This document shows positions 7,645 to 15,368 of a DNA stretch of 64,000 bases, in pieces. The position numbers and the translations under genes are program-made. The notes below the pieces were generated by a model. The model saw only the letters and a list, made by a program, of their open reading frames with translations, was not told the origin of the DNA and searched no databases. Numbering within the stretch: position 1 is the stretch's first letter; each line of letters opens with the position of its first letter. Origin of the DNA: CTSoil-043 sp963821235 (GTDB lineage Bacteria > Chloroflexota > Limnocylindria > Limnocylindrales > CSP1-4); assembly GCA_963821235.1 (NCBI GenBank), contig CAWGCS010000001.1, positions 2,294,001 to 2,358,000 on the forward strand, in the 5' to 3' direction.

Positions 7645-8891
7645 GGGGCGGGCGTCCCAGGCGGGGTCGGCGTCGGCGTCGCCGTGGGCGCGGGCGTCGG
7701 TCGCGGGCCCCACCAGGCCGGTCGGCTCTCCGCGTCGAGGCCGCTGAACTCCGTCAACGGCTCGATCTTGTCCAGGGCGGGCCCGGCGCCCGAGGCGAAG
7801 ACGATCGTCGCCACCTGGAGGTCGGTCGTCGAGCCCGCCAGGCGGAGGAAGGCGATCTGCCGGCCGTTGGGCGACCAGGCTCCCCCGAAGGAGCGGCCGT
7901 CGGTCGTGACGCGGAGGAGCTCGTTGCCGTTCCGGGCGTCGAGGATCACCACGTCGGTGCCGAGCGTGCTCGTCCGCGTGGCCACGAGGTAGCGGCCGTT
8001 CGGCGAGTAGAGGGGCTCGCTGTAGCCGGCCCGGCTGAGCTGGGTGGCCTTCTTCGTGGCCAGGTCGTAGCGCCAGATCGCGGGGGCGCCGCGGCCGTCC
8101 TCGCGGGCGTTGCGCACGTACAGGAGGGCCGTCCCGTCCGGGCGCCACGCCGGATCCTGGTGACCGTACGGCGGGTTCTCCGCCAGCTTCAGGCTGGCGA
8201 GCTTGCGGCCGGAGACGTCGACCAGCCCGAGGACCACGTCCGAGGCGGTCGGATCCGGCCCGTCGGACACGACGGCGACGCTCTCGCCGTCGGGCGCCAC
8301 GGCGGGGTCGCGGATGAAGAACGACCAGGCGTACTGGTTGCTCGGCCCCGTCCGGTAGAGCCCCGACAGGATCGCCTCGCGGTCGCTGCCGTCGGGGCGG
8401 ATGCGGGACAGGATCGGGTAGCTCAGCTCGTAGATCACCGGGCGTCCCTCGATGGGGAACTTCACCCGCGTCTGGCGGGTCTCGATGAAGTAGATCCAGG
8501 CGCCGTCCTCGGACCAGGCAGGCTGCGAATCGCGGCCCGACGACGTCAGGCGTCGCGTCTCCGCGCCCTCCTGGATCCACAGGTTGCCCGCCTTCGCATA
8601 GACGAGCTGGCCGTCGATGCCGACATCGGGGTTGACGACGGGCGGCGCGCTGGGCGACGGAGTCCGGCCCGGGGCGGCGGGGCCGCCATCGCCGGTCCCG
8701 TCCCCTCCGCGCGCCGGCATGAACGGAAGGTTGCCGGTCAGGAGCCCCACGGTCAGAAAGCCGACGACGGCGAGGCCGGCGAGCGAGAGGAGGGGGGCCA
8801 GGAAGGGCCGGGCGGCCGCGAGGCCGTAGGGGTCGCCGGTGGTGCGACGTGCCGGCCGGCTCCCGCGGCCGGCAGGGGTGGGCCGCGACAT
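7641..8891 (-). CDS. Membrane-anchored PD40 / TolB-like beta-propeller protein
   Basis: After a basic N-terminus there is one membrane helix (about residues 30-53), then a Pro/Ser linker and about 300 residues of repeated blocks such as SQPAWSEDGAWIYF, DPAVAPDGESVAVVS, DPAWRPDGTALLYV, YSPNGRYLVA and GAWSPNGRQIAFL. These 'W/SPDG..i.f' repeats mark a PD40/WD40-like propeller as in TolB. The C-terminus is a Thr/Pro tail. The protein should sit outside the membrane; its partner is unknown. In a monoderm it is unlikely to act as a real Tol component. The ATG at 8891 overlaps the recJ stop (ATGA), and its own stop overlaps pyrF. Confidence 0.8.
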   Translation of the reverse strand: MSRPTPAGRGSRPARRTTGDPYGLAAARPFLAPLLSLAGLAVVGFLTVGLLTGNLPFMPARGGDGTGDGGPAAPGRTPSPSAPPVVNPDVGIDGQLVYAKAGNLWIQEGAETRRLTSSGRDSQPAWSEDGAWIYFIETRQTRVKFPIEGRPVIYELSYPILSRIRPDGSDREAILSGLYRTGPSNQYAWSFFIRDPAVAPDGESVAVVSDGPDPTASDVVLGLVDVSGRKLASLKLAENPPYGHQDPAWRPDGTALLYVRNAREDGRGAPAIWRYDLATKKATQLSRAGYSEPLYSPNGRYLVATRTSTLGTDVVILDARNGNELLRVTTDGRSFGGAWSPNGRQIAFLRLAGSTTDLQVATIVFASGAGPALDKIEPLTEFSGLDAESRPAWWGPRPTPAPTATPTPTPPGTPAP

Positions 8892-10648
8892 CAGGGCGCC
8901 TCCACGGCGGGCGCCGGCGGAGCGATCGACGCCGCCGGCGCATCGCGGGCGGGGGCCACGTCGAGCACGACCAGCTGGAGCGACTCGAATCCGCCGAAGC
9001 GGCGCGTCTCGAGGCGGCCCGCGACGTCGATGCGGTCGCCCTCGCGCACGACCTCGACCAGGTCGGCCCGCTCGAAGGCGATGGCGTCGACCACGTCGAG
9101 CTCGCGGCGGAGGGTCAGCTGGGCATGGCCGCCGGCCGCGGCCCGGATGCGCGTCACGGTGAGCCCGTGGACGCCCACCAGCGGGGCCGGGTTCCCCGGG
9201 CCGGTCGGCTCGAGGGCGGCCAGGTGCTCGAGGAGCCGGTAGTCGGCCGCCCGCGCCGGCAGGGCGAGGTCGAGGACGAGCTCCGGCCGGCGGTCCACGG
9301 GCGCCGTGCCGTCCAGCAGGTCGAGAAGGCGGGCCCGGAATGCCTCCCAGCGGTCCTCCCTGACCTCGAGGCCGGCCGCGCCGCGGTGACCCCCGTGGCG
9401 GACGAGGAGGTCGTCGCAGGCGGCCAGCGTCGCGGCCAGGTCGTAGCCGTCGGGCGCCCGGCACGAGGCGCGCAGCGCCCCGTCGAGCTCGGCCGCAACG
9501 ACGGCCGGCCGGCCCCGCTCGTCGGCAAGCCGGGCGGCCACCAGCCCGACGACCCCGACCGGCCATGGGCCGCGCACGATCGTGGCCGGGAGGTCCTCGT
9601 CGCCTTCCCGCGCCAGGACGGCGCGGGCCTCCTCGAGCGCCGTGCGCGTGACGTCGCGACGGACGACGTTGGCGCTCTCGAGGGTTGCCGCCGCGGCCGC
9701 CGCTTCCTCCGGGTCGACGGCCAGGAGGAGGGCCACGGTGTCGCCGGCATCTCCCACCCGCCCGGCCGCGTTGAGGCGGGGAGCAAGGACGAAGGCCACC
9801 GTCTCGAGGGTGACGGCGGCGGGCTCGATGCCGGCCGCCGCGAGGAGGGCGGCGATCCCCGGACGGGGGGCCGTGCGCAGCCGCTCGAGGCCGAGCCGGG
9901 CGATCGAGCGGTTCTCGCCGAGGATGGCCGCCACGTCCGCCACCGTCCCGATCGTGGCGAGGTCTGCCAGGTTCGCCGTCGTGGCGGCGGACGGGACCCC
10001 CGCCAGCCGCTCGAGGAGGAGCGCGGCGACCTTGAGGGCGACGCCGCTGCCGGCGAGCCGCCGGTCCGGGTAGGTCGCCTCCGGGCGCTGCGGGTTGACG
10101 ATGGCGACGGCCGGCGGGAGCGCCTCGGGCACGCGGTGGTGGTCGGTGACGATCACGTCGATCCCCGCCGCCGCGGCCGACGCGATCTCGGCGACGCTGG
10201 AGGTCCCCGTGTCGACGGTGAAGAGGAGCGTGCGGCCCGTCTCCCGGGCGAGGTCCACGGCCCGACTCGAGAGGCCGTGGCCGTCGTCCAGGCGGCTGGG
10301 GACGTGCGTGGCGACGTCGAGGCCCAGGCGGCGGAGCGCGGTCGCCAGGATGGCCAGCCCGGTGAGCCCGTCGGCATCGAAGTCGCCGACGACGAGGACG
10401 CGCTCCCCGACCTCACGGGCCCGGGCGACGCGCGCGACCACGACCTCGGCGTCGGGCAGGAGCGCCGGGTCGTGGAGGCCCTCCTCCGGGAGCCCGAAGA
10501 AGGCCGCGAGGTCCGCGGTCCGGACGCCGCGACGGGAGAGCACCCGCGCCAGCAGCGTCGAGCCTCCGTGGGCGGCGACGGCGGCCGCGAAGTCCTCCGC
10601 CAGGGGCGTGCGGTCGGGGTAGCGCCAGCGATAGCGCGGGATGAGCAT
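8891..10648 (-). CDS. recJ: RecJ, single-stranded-DNA-specific exonuclease
   Basis: RecJ degrades single-stranded DNA 5' to 3' in recombination and mismatch or base-excision repair. The DHH-family metal motifs are clear: VVGDFDADGLTGLAIL (DxD), VTDHHRVPE, and the DHHA1 motif RHGGHRGAAGLEV. The segment RLNAAGRVGDA is another RecJ hallmark. A C-terminal OB-type domain follows (VDAIAFERADLVEV, IDVAGRLETRRFGG). Length 585 is typical. The ATG at 10648 (MLIPRYRWRYPDR) is taken as start because the alignment with RecJ begins there; the reading frame continues upstream without support. Confidence 0.94.
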   Translation of the reverse strand: MLIPRYRWRYPDRTPLAEDFAAAVAAHGGSTLLARVLSRRGVRTADLAAFFGLPEEGLHDPALLPDAEVVVARVARAREVGERVLVVGDFDADGLTGLAILATALRRLGLDVATHVPSRLDDGHGLSSRAVDLARETGRTLLFTVDTGTSSVAEIASAAAAGIDVIVTDHHRVPEALPPAVAIVNPQRPEATYPDRRLAGSGVALKVAALLLERLAGVPSAATTANLADLATIGTVADVAAILGENRSIARLGLERLRTAPRPGIAALLAAAGIEPAAVTLETVAFVLAPRLNAAGRVGDAGDTVALLLAVDPEEAAAAAATLESANVVRRDVTRTALEEARAVLAREGDEDLPATIVRGPWPVGVVGLVAARLADERGRPAVVAAELDGALRASCRAPDGYDLAATLAACDDLLVRHGGHRGAAGLEVREDRWEAFRARLLDLLDGTAPVDRRPELVLDLALPARAADYRLLEHLAALEPTGPGNPAPLVGVHGLTVTRIRAAAGGHAQLTLRRELDVVDAIAFERADLVEVVREGDRIDVAGRLETRRFGGFESLQLVVLDVAPARDAPAASIAPPAPAVEAP

Positions 10649-10722
10649 GCCGGGAGCATCGCACGAGCGGCTCACCGGCGACTTCACCGACGGCGCCGGC
10701 CGGGCCGGGCTCGCGCCCGGGG

Positions 10723-11856
10723 TCACGCCGAGGCGCGTCGGACCGGCCGTCCCGGCGTGAGTCGCTCCTTGCGGCGAGCCTCCCATTCCTCCCACACCGT
10801 CAGGAGCGGCGCAGCGTTGAAGATCGAGGAGTAGGTGCCGGACGTGATCCCGATGAGGAGCGCCAGGATGAACGGCCGGATCGAGTCGCCCCCGAAGAGG
10901 AAGAGGGCGGTCAGGGTGAAGACGACCACCAGGCTCGTGTTGATCGAGCGGGCCAGGGTCTGGAGGATCGAGTGGTTGACGATCGCCGAGAATCGCTCGC
11001 CGGCGTGGCGGGCGCGGTTCTCCCGGACCCGGTCGTAGACGACGATCGTGTCGTGGACGGAGAACCCGATGATCGTCAGCATCGCGGTGACGAAGAGGCC
11101 GTCGACCTCGAGGCCGAAGAAGGTGCCCAGGACCGCGAAGGCGCCCACGACCACGATCACGTCGTGGATGAGGGCCACGAGGGCGGTCATGCCGAAGCGG
11201 AAGTCGCGGAAGCGGAACGTCATCCACAGCAGAATCCCGATCGAGCCGATGATGACGAGGAGGATCGCCTGCTGGGTCAGCTCGGAGGAGATGACCGGCC
11301 CGATCGTCGTCAGCTGGCGCTGCGCGTCGATCGGCCCGAGCTCGGCCTCCAGGGCCGCGGCAAGGTCGCCGATCTCGCCCGTGCGAGTGACCTCGCCGGC
11401 GGAGGGGCTGGCCGATGGGCCCGCGCTGGCGGCGGGCGAGGCGCTCGCCGCGGGCGAGGCGCTGGCTGCGGGCGAGGCGCTGGGCGCGGGAGACGCGCTG
11501 GCAGCCGCGCTCGCGCCGGGCGAGCCGGAGGGGGCGGCCGTGGCCGCTGGCGTCGGGCTGGGTGCCGCGACGAAGCCGATGGCCCGGGTGCGCAGGAGGA
11601 GGAAGCCGTCCGACGTCGTCTGGACGATGGAGTCGCCGAAGCCCTGCGTCGCGAGGACCGCCTTGACGCGCTCGGGCGTGACCGCCTGGTCCTTGAAGCG
11701 GATCTCCCACTTCGTCCCGCCGGTGTAGTCGATCGAGAACTGCAGCCCGGCCTTGCCGCCCGTCAGGGGGCCCAGGATGATGAAGATCAGGCCCGGGATG
11801 GTGATCGCCAGCGAGAAGGCGAAGAACCAGTTCCGCTTGCCGATGAGGTCACGCAC
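10723..11856 (-). CDS. secF: SecF, export membrane protein with an Ala/Ser/Pro insertion
   Basis: SecF works with SecD to use the proton gradient in late steps of Sec export. Helix 1, the conserved SIDYTGGT block, and the C-terminal five-helix domain (GFSVHDTIVVYDRVREN, RSINTSLVVVFT) are all present. Unusually, about residues 97-154 of the first extracytoplasmic domain are a low-complexity run made of Ala, Ser, Pro and Gly, including four tandem copies of an 18-base repeat encoding ASPAAS-like hexapeptides. The GTG start at 11856 overlaps the secD stop by eight bases. Confidence 0.94.
   Translation of the reverse strand: MRDLIGKRNWFFAFSLAITIPGLIFIILGPLTGGKAGLQFSIDYTGGTKWEIRFKDQAVTPERVKAVLATQGFGDSIVQTTSDGFLLLRTRAIGFVAAPSPTPAATAAPSGSPGASAAASASPAPSASPAASASPAASASPAASAGPSASPSAGEVTRTGEIGDLAAALEAELGPIDAQRQLTTIGPVISSELTQQAILLVIIGSIGILLWMTFRFRDFRFGMTALVALIHDVIVVVGAFAVLGTFFGLEVDGLFVTAMLTIIGFSVHDTIVVYDRVRENRARHAGERFSAIVNHSILQTLARSINTSLVVVFTLTALFLFGGDSIRPFILALLIGITSGTYSSIFNAAPLLTVWEEWEARRKERLTPGRPVRRASA
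11432..11503 (-). repeat. Four tandem copies of an 18-base repeat inside secF
   Basis: Copies begin at 11432, 11450, 11468 and 11486; the first three differ at only a few positions (plus-strand core GCGGGCGAGGCGCT) and the fourth is more diverged. Being a multiple of three, the array keeps the secF frame and encodes Ala/Ser/Pro hexapeptides. Confidence 0.85.
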
Positions 11857-13234
11857 GGGAGCGGACCTCCCCGCGGAGCGCCGGCCGGCCGCCCCGGGCG
11901 CCGCTGAACTCCTCCTCGCGGAGGCCGTACAGGCGGGGGTGGCGGGCCCACTCGTTGGGGACGACGAAGCGGAGCATCGTCCGCGTCAGCGTGATCGCCG
12001 TGAACATCGAGAGGAGGACGCCGATGATCAGGACGAGGGCGAACCCCCGGATCGTCGACGACCCGAAGAGGTAGAGGATCGAGGCGGTGATGAGGCTCGA
12101 CACGTTCGAGTCGAGGATGGAGTTCCAGGCCCGGTTGAAGCCGGCCTCCATCGCCGCCGGGAGCGACTTGCCGACCCGCAGCTCCTCCTTCATCCGCTCG
12201 AAGATCAGGACGTTCGCGTCGACCGCCATGCCCACCGAGAGGACGAAGCCGGCGATCCCGGCCAGGGTGAGGGTCACCGGGATGAGCCGGAAGATCGCCA
12301 GGACGACGAGGGCGTAGTACATGAGGGCGATGCAGGCGAGGAGCCCCGGCAGCCGGTAGTAGACGAGCATGAACAGGAAGACGAGGAGGATCGCGATCAG
12401 GCCCGCCACCAGGATCCGGTCGAGGGAGAAGCCCGCCAGGGTCGCCCCGATCGTCTGGAAGCTGACCTCCTCGAGCGGGAAGGGCAGCGAGCCGTAGGCC
12501 AGGACGGTGATGAGGTTGTTCATCTCGGTCACCGAGAAGCCGGTGGAGCCGCCGGTGATGATCCCCTCGCCGCCGGTGATCGCGTTCTGGATGACCGGCG
12601 CCGAGACGACGTTCCCGTCGAGGACGATGGCGAAGAAGTTGTTGACGTTCTTGCTGGTGTAGTCACCGAAGAGCTTCGCGCCGTCGCTCTTGAGGCGAAA
12701 GCCAACCGCCCGCAGGCCGTTCGAGTCCTGGCTGGCGAAGGCCTGGTCGACCTGGTCGCCCGAGAAGAGGACGGCCTCCTGGGTGGGCAGCGGCTGGCCC
12801 TGCACGGCCGTGTAGGTACCCGGCGTCGACCCCGTCCCGTACTTGTCCACCGGCAGCGGAACGAAGTCGAGGCGGCCCGTCTGGCCCAGGAGGTTGCGGA
12901 TGGGATCGGGGTCGGTGACGCCCGGGAGCTCGACGACGATGCGGTCGTCGCCCTGGGTCTGGACGACCGGCTCGACCACGCCCGTGGTGTTGACGCGGTC
13001 CTCGACGATCTTCTTGATCGTCGACATGGCGCTCGCATCGGGCGACTTGTTGCCGGCCGGCAGGGCCCGGTACTCGACCTGGAGGCCCCCGACGAGGTCG
13101 AGGCCGAGCTTCGTCTCCACGACGCGGGTGCCGCCGTCGGCGCTGCCGCTCGGGATGGTGAGTCGTGGCCAGAAGTCGACGACGAGGGCAGCCGCAAGGA
13201 CCGCCAGGATCAAGAAGGGGGTGATTCGACGCAT
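11849..13234 (-). CDS. secD: SecD, export membrane protein
   Basis: The 461-residue protein carries the SecD signature LGLDLVGGLQVEYRA after the first membrane helix, an extracytoplasmic P1 region containing VEDRVNTTGVVEP and DRIVVELPGV, and the C-terminal membrane domain with AGFVLSVGMAVDANVLIFERMKEE split over two helices. It partners SecF, encoded next with an eight-base overlap. The ATG at 13234 follows TAGCAT by eight bases with no Shine-Dalgarno sequence. It lies 81 bases after the uvrC stop on the same strand. Confidence 0.96.
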   Translation of the reverse strand: MRRITPFLILAVLAAALVVDFWPRLTIPSGSADGGTRVVETKLGLDLVGGLQVEYRALPAGNKSPDASAMSTIKKIVEDRVNTTGVVEPVVQTQGDDRIVVELPGVTDPDPIRNLLGQTGRLDFVPLPVDKYGTGSTPGTYTAVQGQPLPTQEAVLFSGDQVDQAFASQDSNGLRAVGFRLKSDGAKLFGDYTSKNVNNFFAIVLDGNVVSAPVIQNAITGGEGIITGGSTGFSVTEMNNLITVLAYGSLPFPLEEVSFQTIGATLAGFSLDRILVAGLIAILLVFLFMLVYYRLPGLLACIALMYYALVVLAIFRLIPVTLTLAGIAGFVLSVGMAVDANVLIFERMKEELRVGKSLPAAMEAGFNRAWNSILDSNVSSLITASILYLFGSSTIRGFALVLIIGVLLSMFTAITLTRTMLRFVVPNEWARHPRLYGLREEEFSGARGGRPALRGEVRSRA

Positions 13235-13242
13235 CGGCGGGG

Positions 13243-13248
13243 GATGCT
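13243..13248 (-). promoter_or_regulatory. Putative -10 element of secD
   Basis: TAGCAT on the minus strand ends eight bases before the secD ATG. It fits a TANNNT -10 box for a leaderless or near-leaderless transcript. No clear -35 was seen. Confidence 0.35.
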
Positions 13249-13315
13249 ATCACCCCTGACCGCCGGGCGTCGGACCACCGCGTGCGCGACGCCGGCGATC
13301 CCCGCCGACCTTCCC

Positions 13316-15178
13316 CTACCCGGCCTCGAGGTGCGCCTTGATCTTCGCCGCCAGGACGGGACCGATTCCCGGCACGGCGGCGACCTGCTCGACCGGCGCC
13401 TCCCGGACCCGCTTCGCCGAGCCGAAGGTCCGCAGGAGCGCCCGCTTCCTCGCCGGCCCGACCCCGGGCAGGTCGTCGAAGGCGCTCCGCACCGCCGCCT
13501 TCCGTCGCAGGTCGCGGTGATAGGTGATCGCGAAGCGGTGGGCCTCGTCGCGGACCCGCTGGACGAGGTAGAGGGCGGACGACGTCGGCGGCAGGACGAC
13601 CGGGTCGACGCGGCCGGGCAGGAAGAGCTCCTCGCGCTCTTTCGCCAGGCCGGCGATCGGGATGTCGGCCAGGCCGAGCTCCGCCAGGACGGCGACGTCG
13701 GCGGCCAGCTGGCCCTTTCCTCCGTCGACGACGATGAGGTCCGGCAGGGCCCAGCGGAGCTCCTCCGCGCTGCCCTCGTCGCCCGCCCGCGTGCGGTGGA
13801 GCCGCCGCCGCAGCATCTCGGCGTGGCTGGCGAAGTCGTCCTGGCCGGCCACGTCCTTGATGCGGAAGCGCCGGTAGGCGCCGCTGCGCGGCTTGCCGTC
13901 CTCGAAGACGACCATGCTGCCGACGGTCTCCCGGCCCTGGATCGTCGAGATGTCGTAGCACTCGATGCGCAGCGGCGGGCCGGCCATGCCGAGGGCCGTC
14001 GCCAGCTCCTGGAGGGCCGCCAGCGTCTTGCCCTCGTCGGCCAGCCAGCGGGCCTGCTCGCGGGCCAGGAAGTCCGCCGCGTTGCGGCCGGCGAGGTCGA
14101 CGAGTCGCCGCTTCTCTCCCCGAGTCGGGACGAGGAGGCGGGCTCGGTGGCCGCGCCGGTCCGCCAGGAACGCCTCGAGGTCGTCACCGTCTGCGGGAAC
14201 GGTCGGCACGAGCACGGACGGCGGGATCGAGGTGGCGCGGGTGTAGAACTGGAGGACGAAGCCGGCCAGGACCTCGTCGTCGCCGACGCCGACCGGCGCC
14301 TCGAGCGCGTAGACGTCCCGGCCGATCAGCTTGCCCGCCCGGACGGCGAAGACCTGGACAGCAGCCTGACCGCCCGACCGGGCGAGCCCGAGGACGTCCA
14401 GCTCGGTGCGGGCGAAGGCGGCCATCTTCTGGTCCTCCATCGTCCGCTCGATGGCCCGGACCTTGTCGCGCAGGCTGGCCGCCCGCTCGTACTCGGTCCG
14501 CCCCGCCGCCGCGTTCATCTCCCGGCGGAGCTCCCGCACCAGGGTCTCCTGGCGGCCCTCCAGGAAGAGCTCCACCTGGGCGATGTCAGCCCGGTAGGCC
14601 TCCTTCCCGATCGCCTCGATGCAGGGGCCCTGGCAGCGCTTGATGTGGTAGAGGAGGCAGGGCCGCCGAAGGGCGCGCTGGCCCTCGCGGATGTCGAGCG
14701 TGCAGGTCCGGAACGGGAAGAGGCGCCGGATCAGGTTCATCGCCTCGTCGACGCTGCTGGCCGAGGCGTACGGCCCGAAGTAGCGGCTGCCGTCGCTCAC
14801 GAGCTTGCGCGTCCGCTCGACGCGCGGGAAGTCCTCGCCCAGCGTGATCCGGATGTACGGGTAGCTCTTGTCGTCCTTGAGGCGGACGTTGAAGCGGGGC
14901 TGGAAGCGCTTGATGAGGTTCGCCTCGAGGAGGAGCGCCTCCGAGACGGAGTCAGTCAGGGTGTACTCCAGGTCGGCGACGCGGTCGATGACCTCGCGGA
15001 TCCGGTGGACCTCCCCCGGGCCGGTCGCCGGCGCCTGCCTCTGCCAGTAGCTCCGCACTCGCGAGCGGAGGTTCTGGGCCTTGCCCACGTAGAGGACGGT
15101 CCCCCGCGCATCGCGCATCAGGTAGACGCCGGGGCGGGTGGGGAGGCCGGCGAGCGTGGCCTCGAGCTGGGGAGTCAC
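13316..15178 (-). CDS. uvrC: UvrC, excinuclease ABC subunit C
   Basis: UvrC makes both incisions in nucleotide excision repair after UvrA/UvrB find the damage. The 620-residue protein has the N-terminal GIY-YIG domain (RPGVYLMRD and LYVGKAQNLRSRVRSY), the cysteine-containing block RPCLLYHIKRCQGPC, a central UVR motif (RTEYERAASLRDKVRAIE), the RNase H-like domain with RIECYDISTIQG and LIVVDGGKGQL, and a C-terminal helix-hairpin-helix pair (DLPGVGPARKRALL, AVPGIGPVLAAKI). The GTG at 15178 has no Shine-Dalgarno sequence and follows a TAGCAT hexamer by six bases, like uvrA and uvrB. Confidence 0.97.
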   Translation of the reverse strand: MTPQLEATLAGLPTRPGVYLMRDARGTVLYVGKAQNLRSRVRSYWQRQAPATGPGEVHRIREVIDRVADLEYTLTDSVSEALLLEANLIKRFQPRFNVRLKDDKSYPYIRITLGEDFPRVERTRKLVSDGSRYFGPYASASSVDEAMNLIRRLFPFRTCTLDIREGQRALRRPCLLYHIKRCQGPCIEAIGKEAYRADIAQVELFLEGRQETLVRELRREMNAAAGRTEYERAASLRDKVRAIERTMEDQKMAAFARTELDVLGLARSGGQAAVQVFAVRAGKLIGRDVYALEAPVGVGDDEVLAGFVLQFYTRATSIPPSVLVPTVPADGDDLEAFLADRRGHRARLLVPTRGEKRRLVDLAGRNAADFLAREQARWLADEGKTLAALQELATALGMAGPPLRIECYDISTIQGRETVGSMVVFEDGKPRSGAYRRFRIKDVAGQDDFASHAEMLRRRLHRTRAGDEGSAEELRWALPDLIVVDGGKGQLAADVAVLAELGLADIPIAGLAKEREELFLPGRVDPVVLPPTSSALYLVQRVRDEAHRFAITYHRDLRRKAAVRSAFDDLPGVGPARKRALLRTFGSAKRVREAPVEQVAAVPGIGPVLAAKIKAHLEAG

Positions 15179-15184
15179 GCCTCG

Positions 15185-15190
15185 ATGCTA
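15185..15190 (-). promoter_or_regulatory. Putative leaderless -10 element of uvrC
   Basis: TAGCAT on the minus strand ends six bases before the uvrC GTG, placing transcription start at the start codon. No SOS-like GAAC-N4-GTTC box was seen nearby, in contrast to uvrA and uvrB. Confidence 0.45.
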
Positions 15191-15294
15191 CACGGGCCGG
15201 TGGCGGATGCCCGCCGGGGGCGTGCGCTCGGCGGACGCGGTGAGGCGCGCAGGCGGGCTTCACTCCGTGGTGCGGCCGCCCGCCCCGGGAACGG

Positions 15295-15326
15295 CCGAGC
15301 CGCCGGCCCGGAGGCCGGCGGCTCGG
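15295..15326 (-). terminator. Perfect 14-bp hairpin with UCCG tetraloop after the 5'-nucleotidase gene
   Basis: Arms 15295-15308 and 15313-15326 are exactly complementary; on the minus strand the loop reads TCCG closed by C-G, a UNCG-type stable tetraloop. It begins 43 bases past the stop of the minus-strand nucleotidase gene. There is no U-run, so it may be a terminator or an mRNA-end stabiliser. Confidence 0.65.
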
Positions 15327-15368
15327 CGAGATCTCGTCTGCCGGGGGCGTCCGCCCGCGGCGCGAGGC

